Origin: Penium margaritaceum
Lineage: Eukaryota; Streptophyta; Zygnematophyceae; Desmidiales; Peniaceae
Length of the DNA: 64,000 nucleotides
Direction of reading: 5' to 3'
Assembly (NCBI GenBank): GCA_023375785.1
Contig: SZWC01000521.1
Location: 49,519 to 113,518, forward strand
A model generated the notes under the pieces. It saw nothing but the letters and a program-made list of their open reading frames with translations. It was not told the DNA's origin and did not search any database. Position 1 is the stretch's first letter; each line of letters begins with the position of its first letter. The translations under genes were made by a program, and so were the position numbers. Below are positions 40,430 through 52,468 of this stretch, piece by piece.

Positions 40430-41359
40430 TATCAGGGAATCCATGCAGTGCAGTCCCGAAGTTTGTCTAATTGTCTGTTGGTGGTTTACATCTTCTGTTT
40501 TGGGCGAATCTGAGATTGAGCATGAGCTTTCTCACCGCCTCACGCTATGTGAGAAGGCAATTAGACACAGTCACTTTTGCAAAGGGAATAACGTGAATTT
40601 GCATTAGTTTTTTAACATAAACATCTTCACAACATTTGTAGAGCTACTCATGAGCTTTCCAACGCACCAAACTGCGCATAGTTTTGCCAAGCGTAGCCTT
40701 AGTTATGCTTGCCGAAGCGCAGGTCTCACCCAGCACAGAAACGCCTAACGATTCCATGGTGCACACACATCGTGGCGCCTTTCTTCACATGAGAACACCT
40801 TTTCCAAGGCACAGATCCCATTGCGCGTGGTGTAGGGGTCCCTTGTACTGTTTCCACGCACCTTTCCCACTTTTGGGTCAAGTTTGGTGATGGGGTGGGA
40901 CGAGGTTTGAAACCTGTCCGCAGACCTGCAGTCAGAATTCTGACGAAGTCCCCAAGTAACAAAACGTACCTCTAAGTTTTGGAGGCCGAGCCAGGAACAA
41001 AATGCAGAACAGGATCCGGTGGAGTATCCACCGGATGCCTCGGCAGGCCTTCCGGAGCAAAATCTCCTGATGGTACTTTTGTTACTCGGTCCAGTCGATT
41101 ATCCACCGGATTTCGAGTCGCAGCCGGCTCCCAGAGCCGCTGCGCACACCCCAACTTTGGAAGGCCATATCTCCCTTGATACTTGTCTGATTCTGGTGAA
41201 ACTTCGACCGGATTCAACAACTTGTCAACTTTAAGGGGCAATTATCCATTTTAGGATCCGAGCGACCCTCTAGCCACTATATCCGCCGGCGCGGCGCCGC
41301 CGGCTCGTCGGCGTCTCACGGCACCGCACTTGGGCATGCGACGGGGCAACTTTTCAACA
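40430..41359 (-). repeat. Solo LTR of the copia C family in the minisatellite
   Basis: 930 bp from TATCAGGGAATCC to TTTTCAACA, aligned over its length with the solo LTR at 50963-51914. It is flanked by a perfect 5-bp duplication GAGCC (40425-40429, 41360-41364), and there is no internal region. This is the standard product of recombination between the two LTRs of an inserted element. Confidence 0.92.
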
Positions 41360-41445
41360 GAGCCCTCCCCCCTCCATCCATGGGGTGGACGATGCCAAGG
41401 AAAGGTGAGGGGAGGGTCTTCCCGCTCCCCCCCCCCCCCTCGTCC
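41360..41445. repeat. Minisatellite array 2, continuation
   Basis: GAGCCCTCCCCCCTCC ... GGACGATGCCAAGG ... GTGAGGGGAGGG continues the array unit broken by the solo LTR. Confidence 0.8.
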
Positions 41446-42599
41446 CCAAGAAGTTGACTGTGCCTTAGAGACTCTGAGTGGAGCAACTCCACCTCCAGGC
41501 CGACAAGCAGGAGATAAAGAGAAGAAGAGGAAGTTTCCTCCCTCCTTCCACGTGTGGCGAAAGTGATGGCCCGCCAGACACCATCAAAAGGTCACAATTT
41601 GTCTTTGGACGAATTGGACCATGCGCGAGTGGTACAAATGGTGCATCCTACTGTGCTGACAAAGAGGTGGAGTGTTTGACTCCTGAGGATGAATTTGTCT
41701 TCCCAGGCTTGATGGCTAGCCCATAGAAATGGAGAAAACATTGTCTTTTGAACCTGGTTTTGACCGCCGTAAAAAGCAGCAAGGAGCTTGGTCTGAGTTC
41801 AACAATATTTGGAGAATTTCTCAAATAATACTTTAAATTGTTTTCCTGATCATGGGAAATGCGAGGGCCGATAGTTTTCCCAACACACCACCGGATGACA
41901 CTTGGAAGATTTCAAGCATCAAACAAAAAAGAAACAATAGGGACATTTGATGCGCCAAGATGTTCTTCATGAATCCTCAAGTTGAGGAATTCTATGGTAA
42001 CCATCTTAAAAACGTTAAAAAGGTGATTTTTTTGGTGAAGTTGACTATGGTTTTCAATGAAAAAATCCAAAATCTCTTGATGAGCTCTTCTACAAATCAG
42101 GAATCCTGTTTTTTTTTCTTTTCCATTCCAAAGCACAAAATGGATAAACCCGGAATGGAATTAACTTGGAAATGCTTCAATGCAAGAAATTCATGTCCTG
42201 AATGGAATTAACTTGGAAATGCTTCAATGCAAGAAATTCAGCAGCGACAGTGCCTACATTTTTGTGGATTAACATGAAAGCTTGTGCAGAGCCACCATGT
42301 CATACACCAGGTTGCAAAACCACAACGGTGATGTACATGAAGATAGATTCTCAATTTCAAACAAAGTAATGAAGGTACCATACGTGTTGTGACCACTCGA
42401 CGACTCACCCAATCACCGCAAAAATGTAAAATGTGCACATAGCACAAGATTATTTTCAACTACAAGGATACACGGGCATCGACCACTTCATCGACGTAAA
42501 TGAAAACTGCACTTCAGGAAAGAACACAATTGCTGGTTGCAGGAATTTTGTCGGTGTCGAACACATCACTCAACATGTGCTAGTTACAATTTAATCACA
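41446..42599. other. Unidentified sequence with a 41-bp tandem duplication
   Basis: No domain recognised. An 82-codon plus frame (41478-41726) ends near the array and has no motif. A 41-bp segment at 42153-42193 is repeated exactly at 42200-42240. Confidence 0.4.
42153..42240. repeat. 41-bp exact direct repeat
   Basis: Copies 42153-42193 and 42200-42240, starting GAATGGAATTAACTTGG, are separated by 6 bases. Confidence 0.93.
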
Positions 42600-43180
42600 T
42601 ATGCCAAAAGCATCCGTGATGCTAGTGTTGAATGCACTGTTCATGGTCTATAGGGATATGACCAATACAAGTAATGATTGTGTATCCACGTGGGTGTTGA
42701 TTGCACCAAGGATGCTGATTAAGTCATTTGTGATTGGATTCGGACAAAACAAGAATGTGAGTGATGATCACACTCAACACACACGCGATGGTGGAAATCC
42801 ACGTACAATGGTCGATCAATAAGTGCCAAATGCAAATGGAATATGACCAACATGGAAAATGCAATCGTAGCATTCACATGAGTGCCAAACATACGATTAC
42901 CATGATCTTGAATGCATGGCTGATGAGTGCTTTGGATGAATGTTTTACACGAGTGCCGAATGCACCGTTGTCATGAATGCCGATTGTGCGATGGACAAAA
43001 CCTACAGATTGCACTTTTGTCATGGGTGCTGAATGCACTACTTATGCAGCCAGACACACTATGGCCATGAGTTCCGGTTGGACTAGCTATGCTAGTGTGG
43101 ATGGCAAAACACATGTTATAAGATGGTGATTACACTGATGACATGGATGTTGATCGCACCCCGTTGCATCCACGAGGAAG
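42600..43180. repeat. Degenerate satellite-like repeat, about 60-70 bp period
   Basis: A motif near AGTGCCGAATGCAC recurs around 42695, 42822, 42880, 42950, 43022 and 43144, spaced by 58-72 bases or about twice that. Divergence is high. Confidence 0.45.
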
Positions 43181-45640
43181 AACTAGCCAAAATCTTTACC
43201 TATTCATGCTAGCTTGGGGTAGACCACGAAATGAAATCATATGATCTATGCACAGAGTTTTCCTACGGACAATTACATCGTGCACGTTATCTGAAGCACC
43301 GGAAATACATGGTCTGATGTTGATAAGGCATCTCGACAAAGTCAAGGATGTTCATACTGCCAAATCCTTCAAATAGAGAATCGATAGACATGACTGGAAA
43401 CAATCAAAGACTACTGTGGTGATCATATGTATGTCCGAATGGTGTTTCAAAAAATGTATCGATCTCGGTCGTCACCGACAATGAAAATCATTTGAAGTAG
43501 AAAACTTTGCCCTGCTGACATTAGTATGGAAAGATACTTCCAAAAGAAGTACGACCCACATTTTAACGGTAATCACATGTATGACGCGGATGGTTTCCTC
43601 AAACTTTGGATCATGCTAAAGGACGAATAATCATAGCAATTTTGTGACATTTGATCAAGCTGACAATTTGAGCCAACGTTTTGGAAAAAAATGGCAACAT
43701 CATTTCACCAAAACAATGGTTTGGTGGATGCATGACGTGTACTACAACAGTCGCACGTCCCATCGTACTATAATGCTAAAAAAAAAATGTGATTTTTTTA
43801 TGACTAAGCCTGTGTCATGACTGTCATGAGGTGTATTAGCATGCTGGCCATAATCTCAGAGCATTGACGTCATGCTACCTGTACACAGTGTGTAATGGAT
43901 GCATCAGTACCTTTTGGAGATTTTGTGCATCATTAGTCATGGCCGATAAAAACATTGGTCCGTGATTGAACGTGTCATGGATGATAACTATCAATAGGTA
44001 CTCAATGGTAAAACCATTGACATCCTATCACATAGTGAGTGATAGATGTAAATCAAAGTCCCCGACTGGTACCAAAGATAAAAGGGTACATGACTGTACT
44101 GAAAACCCTGTTCAAAAGACAGTTACAACCCCCCACTGGGGGGTTGTGATGCGCCAGAGAGAATGGAGACTCCTCTATGGGTCCTCAACGATTTAAGACA
44201 CTGCAGTAGGGTAGCCAAGGACCGCAAGAGTCAATTTCTGGCGTACAACAAGTCAACCGAATGTCAAAAGTGAACAAGTTTAAAGGTGTCATCTCTATTC
44301 TTTTTTCACAAGATATGTGAACATGTCATGGACGCTGATAGACAAAGTGTGTGAACCGATGTCGGTGACATGAGTTCACATACATTCTGTAAAAATTCCA
44401 TTTCAAAGGAAACAAGCCTTACTCTTCTTTCTTTTGCTAATGGAGTTCTACAGTGCTATGAAGATCTCATAGGTTTCTACAAACCAACTACGACATATTT
44501 GGGATCACGTCAAGGTCTAGGTTTTGCGTCCAAAGCGTATGATTTTAGAAACGACCTATACGCCAATAACTTCATGCTATCAATTTGTAAGCATCCATAT
44601 CTTGGTGGCTGGACCAACCACATAGTGATTCATAATCACCATTGAAAAAAAAAAGACCAGTGTGCCATAACTGAATGTTGATGTGAACAGAATCTTCAAG
44701 ATGGGCCTTAGGAAACATTATTCTCATTGGATTCTTTCAATGTTCTAAGAAACATCTCAAATTTTATGGCATCGAGACACGGTACACTAGTTGTGTATAT
44801 CACGCTATTCAAGCATCATACGGATGGTTTTTCATCATGCCAAAGATATGGCACAGCACCGTCTATGCAATATCAATGTGCAAAATAAAGCCAACATTTT
44901 ATTTCTTGGAACAAAACTAATCTCTGATAGATATTACAACGATTATGGTGTAGTCAAACTAAGCTTTCATGACCCAGAAAGTCATAATAAAGTGACTGAA
45001 CACCCTTGCTTTTGGGGATGGTTCAATTTTAGTACATTGTTGAATGCAAGTACAATATGTTTTCGGATGTTGCTGTGGTGGTATTCATAATGGTGGTTGT
45101 TTGTTAGATGTTTTTGATAGGGATAACATCCTCTTCAAGAGCCTCGGATAAGGCATATGAAAATTACTCTGTTGAGTGGAAGTAACAAATGTACACAATA
45201 GAAGACATTGAACCAACAGTGATTGTTACAACTTGGCAAACACAATCCATTGACGGGTTCCCAAATAGGAGCCTTGGACATGATTACATAAACACAAAAG
45301 ATTTAGGAACTGGTCGTTCCATGATGATTGCATGTGATTCAGAAGTGTTTGATCACAATCACATAGAATCCACACCCGAAAGGTGTTCTTCCAACTTGTA
45401 ATGCAAGGACTGTGATCATTGTACACCCATTTGGTGAAGACCATACGATGAACACCTTTCTTGTGCATGAAATCCACGTGTGTTGAGAACAGTTATATCA
45501 GCTAACATAGTCAAAAGCAATGTACTTTTGACACGGAGAAAAATCGGCAGCCTACGGTACTCATTTCAGACATTAATTGGAGGATGATGGTTGATACCAA
45601 CATCATCTAGGTTGGAGCATTGTCGTATATAATGATGGAC
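43181..45640. other. Unidentified AT-richer sequence
   Basis: No gene or element recognised in either strand. Open frames up to 99 codons (44791-45090) have no motif. A 10-bp perfect hairpin lies at 44125-44147. Part of it could be the 3' LTR of copia H, whose inner edge may be at 45674. Confidence 0.35.
44125..44147. repeat. Perfect 10-bp C/G hairpin
   Basis: ACAACCCCCC (44125-44134), loop act, GGGGGGTTGT (44138-44147). Confidence 0.9.
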
Positions 45641-45654
45641 TTTAAGAGCAATTG

Positions 45655-45870
45655 TACATACCAGAAGTCCAACATTGTCTCCTTCAAAGATGAGTGTAAT
45701 CTTTGAAAGGAAGAATGTTGTGCTCATCAATTATGTTTTAGGACCTTTCTGCCTTCTAACCCTAAGATAAAGGCAGCATGCGAGTTGCATAGGCTTAATG
45801 GAGCTTGGTTAAGTTCAGCCAACGAACCCACAAGTGGTGAAAGATTTCTGGTAGACCTACATGTGCTCAT
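45655..45870 (-). other. Possible 3' non-coding end of copia H
   Basis: On the minus strand, after the H stop codon (once G is removed), a purine-rich GAAGGAGACAA (45675-45685) is followed by TGTTGGAC (from 45674), the form of a polypurine tract and LTR start. The far LTR end was not found. Confidence 0.35.
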
Positions 45871-46851
45871 TGCCAGAAACTACGGCACAGTCTCAACGTG
45901 GCTTGAAGGATCTTCACTTTTGTTCACAGCTTCCTATTTTGTGCAAGTTCTGAACCTAAGCGTGAGCTTTCTGGTTGCCTTACGCTCTGTTTATGGGAGT
46001 TGGACAGAGTTGTGAGACAGTCACTTTTGCAAAGGGAATAACGCGCAATTTTTCATTAGTTTCTGCACATGGATAAGACCTGACGCGTTATAGTGCCATG
46101 CACAAGCTTCCCAACACACCAAACCGTGTGCCATTGAATTAACCGTAGCTCATGCTACATCAGCCAAAGCATGGCACCCCAATCCAGCCGCTCAGTCGGC
46201 GACGTGCACGACTTCGCCCGCCGAGGCGCCCTCACACATCAAGGACCCATCAAAACGCCTTTCCAGAGGCGTGGATGTCCTTTCACATAGTGGCAGTGCC
46301 CCCTTGTGCCTTTTGGGTATGTTTAGATGAGTTAATCATCGATTTTGGTGATGGGGATTGATGTGGTTCGAAACCTGTCCACGGACTTGCAGACGGAATT
46401 TTGACTGTCCCCGGGTAACAAACTATGCTACTGAGTTCCGGACTCCAAGCCAAGATTTTGGTGAAGTCTCTTAGTAACAACCTACACTAATGGTTCCCGT
46501 GGATCTATCCACCAGACGCCTTGGCAGTCTTCCGGGAATAAATACCCAAATGGACATTTGTTACTTGTTCCGGTGGATTTTCCACCGGCAGTCAAACCGC
46601 TGCCATCTCCCGAAGCCGCTACGTACATCCCAACTTTGGAAGCCCATATCTCCCTGGTTGCTAGTCCTATTCCAATGAAATAACTTCCACCGGATTCAAC
46701 AACTCGTCAACTTTGGGGAACTTTATTCCAATCTGGATTGAGAGCATTTCTCAGGCAGCTAGAGTCAATTACAAGGGTTTCCCCCCTCCAGCAGCTTGTT
46801 GATGCATCCCAACGTCGCCTCGGGCATGCTACAGGGAAAAAATACACAATA
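45871..46851 (-). repeat. Copia G 3' LTR
   Basis: 981 bp from TGCCAGAAACTACGG to AATACACAATA, followed by a polypurine tract on the minus strand (46852-46867, GGTGCAAGGGGGAGAA). Confidence 0.88.
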
Positions 46852-47530
46852 TTCTCCCCCTTGCACCTTCTATGCCTGCTAATCCTGCTTCCTCACACTC
46901 ATCTTCTGCTGCGCCCTCCAACCCTTCACAGCTGGTAATGCCAAGTCCGGCCATGCTCATCATGTGCCAATCCACTGGTTGCACTTTGGTCAAGTAATCC
47001 GTAAGCATGTGGCACATGCTGTAGTGCTGTAGCACCCCCTGTACCTTCTCCACCATGTCCCATGCGTAATGGTAATGTACGTCAATGTGCTTCGTCCACC
47101 TGTGCTGCATCAGGTTGTTGGTCAACGGGATAGTGCCGGTGTTTTCCTCTTACACCACTGTTGGCCCTTGCTTTGCCACGCCCAGCTTCCCAAGCAGCCT
47201 GATAAGCCACACTGCCTCCTTGACCGCTTCTTGATTTCTGCTGCACAATGTATAATACGTTGTACTTTGACTCTAGTGTAGAGGTGGCGATGCAGTCGTG
47301 CTTTCTGCTGCCCCATGAGACCGCTGTACCACTGAGGAAGAACACATTGCCGGATGTGGACTTCTGCTTGTCCACATCGCTAGCATAGTCATCATCCGTG
47401 TAGCAGACAATATGCAAAGGGTACAACCACCCCTTGCAATCAAGCCTCGAGCGTGCGTACCATGTTGACTGTAGGTAGCAGATGATGCGCTTGACCACCT
47501 TCCACTATAGTGGCTCTGGATCAGCCACAT
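46852..47530 (-). pseudogene. Copia G RNase H
   Basis: VKRIICYLQSTWYARSRLDC, YTDDDYASDVDKQKSTSGNV (Asp box), SWGSRKHDCIATSTLESKYN (Glu box), then shifted MTNNLMQHRWTKHIDVHYHYAWDMVEK and MLTDYLTKVQ. It aligns well with copia C RNase H. The C-terminal frame crosses the polypurine tract into the LTR. Confidence 0.82.
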
Positions 47531-48480
47531 ACCTGCTCACTTTGTCTGGTCGAGTCGCCACCATGGTGTACATGAGGTTGCCCATCGCCGATTCATAGGG
47601 CATCCTTCCATATCCTCTGGCTCTCCTTTTGTTTATGGCGCCATTGCCACACTCAGTTCACAGATCGTGGAGACCGAACTGCCAACTGGTTTGCGGTCTT
47701 TCATGTCATACCGCTTTTGTACCTTGGCCACGTTTTTGGCCTGTCCCAGCTCAAGCGTGCGTGTCCTCTAGTTCTGCATGATGCTTATCCTGAGCTAGTA
47801 CTCTAGCTCCTCCATGTCCAACATCTAGAATGTGCTACTCAGCTACTCTTTCAGCAGCAGTAGGCTCGGCAGGTCCATCAAGCAAAAAATCAGGTCGTCC
47901 ACCTAGAGTGTGACAATGTGATGGAGCTGCTTGTCACACTGCACGTACACGCTATGATCCGACTCACAGCGCTTGAAGCCAAGTTGTGCCTTAAAGATCT
48001 CCACCTATTCGTACTAGCATCGGGACGATTGTTTTTGCCTGGACAAGGACTTCCACGGCTTATAACACCTTGTCCTCCGGTGCCTCCACCCCCTCCAAAA
48101 CCTCCATGTAGGTATCTTAGTCTATGATGCCATTAAGGAAGGCCGTCTTCATGCCCATTTGGTGGAGCTCCACATCCTTCGTGGCTCCCACCGTAAAGAT
48201 TGCCCGGATGCTTGTGAACTTGGCAATGGGAGCAAATGTCTCATCATAGTGCTTGCCCTTCCGCTGTACGTATCCCTTTGCCACCAGGCGTGCCATGTAT
48301 TTGTCAACCACACCTTCCTTTGTGAACTTGGTCTTGAAGACCCACTTTGAGCCAATACCCTTGGCAGCTTTCGGCCTGTCAACCAGCTCTCACGTGTCAT
48401 TTTTTGTGATGGACGCCAGCTCTCATTTGATTGATGTGTCCTATTTATCCCCTTCAGGCCCCGCAAGTGCCTCTTGCTCG
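47530..48480 (-). pseudogene. Copia G reverse transcriptase
   Basis: YMARLVAKGYVQRKGKHYDETFAPIAKFTS and HQMGMKTAFLNG (48311-48117; the Asp in DVK is Gly) are followed by stops. The active-site box near 47895 reads stop-VDDLIF: the Tyr codon is TAG. PYESAMGNLMYTMVATRPD follows near 47600. Confidence 0.78.
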
Positions 48481-49460
48481 ATTGTCATCCCCGTTAATGC
48501 AGCCAGCATTCACCACGTCATGCCGATCTATTGACTGTTGCTTGTGTCCAAGCGCCTCCCTGGCCTCCCATTGCGACGCGGCAGTTTTGGTGGCGCATCA
48601 TTGTTCTACTGCAATCCCTCCGACTCTACACGCTCTGGTGAATCATTGATCAGACCGCTCCCCGAGGATCTCTCCCGTTCTGGTCAAACATCGTTCGGAT
48701 GGGCGGCGCATCTAGTATGTTTTCCACTGATACCTGATGCGTACTTTTTCAAGAGTGTGCGCCTTGGCACCCTTGGTGCCTCATCTTCCTGATCCTTCCG
48801 ATAGATCTCCTCATCAGCTTGATCGTCATTGGATTCCTCCATGTTGGCTGCCACCAGTGGTGCACTACATTGCTCCCATGTCGCATCCTCAACTTTGGCG
48901 TCCGCCGGCTCCTTCTCGTAGTCAAGGAGCTCAAACCACTTCCCCGTCTTTGGAGAGTCCACCACGCCCACGTCGTTGCTGCTGATGTAGCTCTACTGCT
49001 TGTCAAACTCGACTTATTGGCTACAGATTTCCTCCTCCTTGCACATGCTGTAGAGCCAGTACACCTTATGCATGCTCTCATAGCCAAGGAAGAGATACGA
49101 CTTTGCCCGTGGCTCTAGATTGATGGTGCATCGCTACACAGCATGCACCATCGCGTCCACCTTGCACCCGAACACTTTCAAGTGTGCCACAATTGGCTTG
49201 CGCCTGCTCCTAAACTCCTACAGTGTCTTCTAGGCACTCTTCCCCTTCAGCACTGATGTCGGGGTGAGGTTGACGGTGTAGTTTGCCGTACGCAGAGCTT
49301 CCATCCAGGATCTTTGCAGAAATTCTGCATCCATGAACATGGTCCGTACCATGTTCAACAGCGTCCGGTTCACCCATTCCGGCACGACATTAGACTAAGG
49401 AAAACACGGCGTAGTTTGTTCCCTGCTTCATCTACCCACTAGAGCCCACATACTCTTTTC
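48480..49460 (-). pseudogene. Copia G integrase C-terminal and linker region
   Basis: GVVDSPKTGKWFELLDYEKEPAD (48971 down) aligns with the C linker. Upstream reverse-strand pieces match SYLFLGYESMHKVYWLY-type and IRxxxF sequence with frameshifts. Confidence 0.65.
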
Positions 49461-49765
49461 CGTTGTTGCTATGTAGCGCTTTGACTTTGCGATCTTTTTG
49501 CCTCTCCACCACGGCGAGATACTCTTCCAACTGATCCAGGAACTCACCTTTTTGCTTTATGAAGTACACAAGGAGTTTCCATTGTATTCATCAATGAAGG
49601 TGACAAAGTAACGCGCGCCACTCTTTAACAGTGTCTTGAATGGTCCGTACACGTTGTTGTACACGACCTCCAACAAGTCCAAGGCACGATTCACGTTCCT
49701 CGGTACACTTAGGGGCATAGTGGCCCTCCTTGCCATAGTTGCGACACACACCCTTCTTGGCGCCC
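49460..49765 (-). pseudogene. Copia G zinc knuckle fused to integrase core
   Basis: CRNYGKEGHYAPKC (second Cys is Tyr) leads within a few codons into NRALDLLEVVYNNVYGPFKT and ARYFVTFIDEYNG. Protease, the HHCC pre-integrase zinc region and the first integrase Asp (HSD is YNN here) are missing or lost. Confidence 0.75.
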
Positions 49766-50530
49766 TTCTTACCACTGCCATGTCTCCCACCTCCCTTGCC
49801 CTTGGTTCCGCCACCACATGTTTTGGTGACGAGGGCCGACGAGGACTCCCCCCAGCTCCATTGATGCAAATCGTTGTGGATGTACAATGCAACTACGCCA
49901 TAGATGAGCTTGTCCTCTGTCCATCCTCCCAAGATGGTGATGAGAGGGCTCTAATTGTAACGAAGGGCAATGAGGAGGGCCGTCACTTGAAGCTGCATAT
50001 TGATCTTCCACCTCACATCATTGCATTGTGAGGCAGGTGACTCGATCTATTGTATGGCAAAGATGACATCATCTCCCTCCTCAATTCTCATTGTGAGGAG
50101 TTGAATCATTTCAAAGATTGTGTTTGCCAGCGACTTGGCTTCATAGATGGCGTAAAGTGTTTTCCACGCATCAGTTGCCAGCTTGCAGCTTTGGAAGTAG
50201 CCCCACTGCAATATAGCCATACCGGAAACTATGAGCATGAGGGCCTCTGTATTCTTCTTTGCAAATGCATCCATCTGCGCTTCCTGTGCTCTCGCTTCGT
50301 CGAGGACTTCCGTTCCCTTCATGACCTGCAGCAGTCCCTTATGCGTGAGGTGTAGCTTGAAGTGCCATCTCCATAGTCCAAAGCCAGGGCCACTTTCATA
50401 TATCTCAATGGGTTATGTCTCCTTCTACGCCATTTACACACTCTCCCACTTCGGGACCTCACAGTTTGACGCCAACGTCATCCCCGACGAAAATCCCATC
50501 TTCCATGAACACCGTGAGTGATGTGTGGAC
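49766..50530 (-). pseudogene. Copia G gag
   Basis: The capsid has GLWRWHFKLHLTHKGLLQVM near 50385-50330, KNTEALMLIVSGMAILQWGYFQ and LLTMRIEEGDDVIFAIQ, ending in TAG (50047-50049), followed in frame by IESPASQCNDVRW. A frameshift near 49945 leads into LGGWTEDKLIYGVV and a Gly/Lys-rich stretch before the zinc knuckle. Confidence 0.78.
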
Positions 50531-50540
50531 AGGTCAGGGC

Positions 50541-50558
50541 TATGGGTCCATAACCCTT
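50541..50558 (-). promoter_or_regulatory. Copia G primer binding site, initiator tRNA-Met anticodon-arm type
   Basis: The minus strand reads AAGGGTTATGGACCCATA after the LTR. GGGTTATGGACCCA matches the complement of the initiator tRNA-Met anticodon arm (GGGTTATGGGCCCA) at 13 of 14 positions. It is the best of the four such sites. Confidence 0.7.
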
Positions 50559-50962
50559 TGTGAGAAATTGCAGAGTAGCTCCAACGAGGCTTGAAGGGTC
50601 TTCACTTGCATTCACGGCTTTCTATTTTGTGCAAGTTCTGAGTCTAATTGTGAGCTTTCTGGTTGCCTCACGCTATGTTTGTAGGAGTTGGACGGAGTTG
50701 TGAGAAAGTCACTTTTTGCGAAGGGAAGAACACAATTTTGCTTTAGCTTTTAGACATGGACAAAAACTGACGAGTAATAGGGCTGGTCACAAGCTTCCTA
50801 ATGCTCCTAACCGCGTGTAATTCAGTAGACCGTAGCTCTCGCTATGTCAGCCGAAGTGGGGCACCCCAATCTAGCCGCTCCGTCAGTGGCGTGCACGATT
50901 TCGCCCGCCGAGGTGTCCTCACATTCCAAGGACCCAACAATACGCCTTCCTAAGGCATAGAT
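50559..50962 (-). repeat. Copia G 5' LTR, inner part
   Basis: From TGTGAGAAATTGCAG to the solo LTR insertion. It aligns with the first 400 bases of 45871-46851. Confidence 0.85.
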
Positions 50963-51914
50963 TGTCAAGAGGAATCCGCGTGGTGTGGTCCCAACGTTTG
51001 ACTCATCGTCTCTAGTGGTTCACGTCTTCTGTTTTGGGCAAATCTGAGACTGAGCGTGAGCTTTCTGGTCGCTTCGCGCTATGTGAGCAGACATTTAGAG
51101 ATAGTCACTTTTGCGAAGGGAATAACGTGATTTTGTATTATTTTTTTTGCATTAACATTACCACAAAATTTATAGTGCTAGTCATGAGCTTTCTAACGCA
51201 ACAAACCGTGCACAATTTGGCCAAGCGTAGCCCAAGTTACGCTTGCCAAAGCGCAGGTCTCACCCACCACAGAAGCCTGACGCCGCCACTCGCCGTGGCG
51301 CCTTCCTTCACGAGTGAAGCACCTTTCCCAAAGCGCAGATCCAATTGCACTTGATACATGGGTCCCCTGCACTGTTTCCACGCACCCTACCCACTTTGGA
51401 TCGAGTTTGGCGATGGGGTGTGACGAGGTTCGAAACCTATCCACGGACCAGCAATCAGAATTTTGACGAATTCCCTGAGTAACAAAACGTACTACTGAGT
51501 TTCGGACGCCGAGCCATGATTTTGGCTAAGCCCCTCAGTAACAACCTGCACTACAGGATCCAGTGGATGATCCACCTGATCAGGTAGATTATCCACCAGA
51601 AGCCTCGGCAGGCCTTCCGGAGCAATTTCTCCAGACAGTATTTTTGTTACTCAATCCGGTCGATTATCCACCAGATTTCAAGTCGCAGCCGGCTCCCAGA
51701 GCCGCTGCGTACACCCCAACTTTGGAAGGCCATATCTCCTTCGATACTTGTCCGATTCTGGCGAAATAACATCCACCGGATTCAAAAACTGATAAAAATT
51801 ACGGGGCAATCATTCTTTTGAGGATCTGAGAAATCCTCGACTCGCCAGATCCGCTGGCGCGGAGTTTCCACTTTCTGGCGGCTCGTCGACGCCGGGAGGG
51901 GCAATGTTTCAACA
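50963..51914 (-). repeat. Solo LTR nested in copia G 5' LTR
   Basis: 952 bp from TGTCAAGAGGAATCC to AATGTTTCAACA with perfect duplication TAGAT (50958-50962, 51915-51919). It is the same family as its host LTR and as 40430-41359, but a distinct, closer match to the latter. Confidence 0.92.
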
Positions 51915-52466
51915 TAGATGTTCCTACACATAGTGGCGGTGTCTTCCTCTGCCTTTGGGGTGTGTTTTGATGAGTTACTCATTGAGTTTGGTGATGTGTG
52001 ATTCAAAACCTGTCCGCAGACCTGCAGTCGGAGTTTTGACCGAATCCATGAGTAACAAACTGTACTACTGAGTTTCGGACTCAGCCAGGATTTTGGCTAA
52101 GTCTCTCAGTAACAACCTGCACTACTGGTTCCGGTAGATCTTATCTAGTGGATGCCTCGGCAGTCTTCCAGGGCTATATACCCAGATGAACATTTGTTAC
52201 TCGTTCCGGTGGATTTTGCACCGGCAGTCAAACCGCGGCTGACTTCCCAAGCCGCTTTGCACAGCCCGACTTTGGAAGCCCATATCTCTCTGGTTACTTA
52301 TCCGATCCTGGTGAAAGAACTTCCACCGGATTCAACAACTTCTCACATTTGAGGAGCTTTACTCCAATCTGGATTTTGAACACCCATGAGGCAGATAGAG
52401 TAAATTGTGGTGATTTTCCCCTCCAGCGGCGTCGCCTCTGGCATGCTGAGGGGCAAAAATACAACA
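51915..52466 (-). repeat. Copia G 5' LTR, outer part
   Basis: After the second TAGAT the LTR resumes (gttcctacacatagtggcggtg, matching ctttcacatagtggcagtg in the 3' LTR) and ends AAAAATACAACA. Confidence 0.85.
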
Positions 52467-52468
52467 TT

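Larger units (their letters stand above)
45871..52466 (-). mobile_element. Copia G, Ty1/copia element with a solo LTR in its 5' LTR
   Basis: The 3' LTR is 45871-46851; the 5' LTR is 50559-50962 plus 51920-52466. Outer flanks CTCAT (45866-45870) and TTCAT (52467-52471) match at 4 of 5. The interior has gag, zinc knuckle, part of integrase, RT and RNase H on the minus strand. The stretch between zinc knuckle and integrase core (protease and pre-integrase) is deleted. It is the same LTR family as copia C. Confidence 0.88.

Noticed and set aside
38313-40444. Several Gly/Pro-rich open frames on both strands
   Set aside because: They follow the GC-rich minisatellite, are open in several frames at once, and have no consistent start or motif.
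44791-45090. 99-codon open frame in the unidentified region
   Set aside because: No motif, no neighbours in frame, and length expected by chance in AT-richer DNA.
46374-46386. GGTTCGAAACC in the C/G LTR family as a Pol III B-box
   Set aside because: It is a palindrome-like word with one B-box mismatch, on the antisense strand of the element, with no A-box at proper distance.
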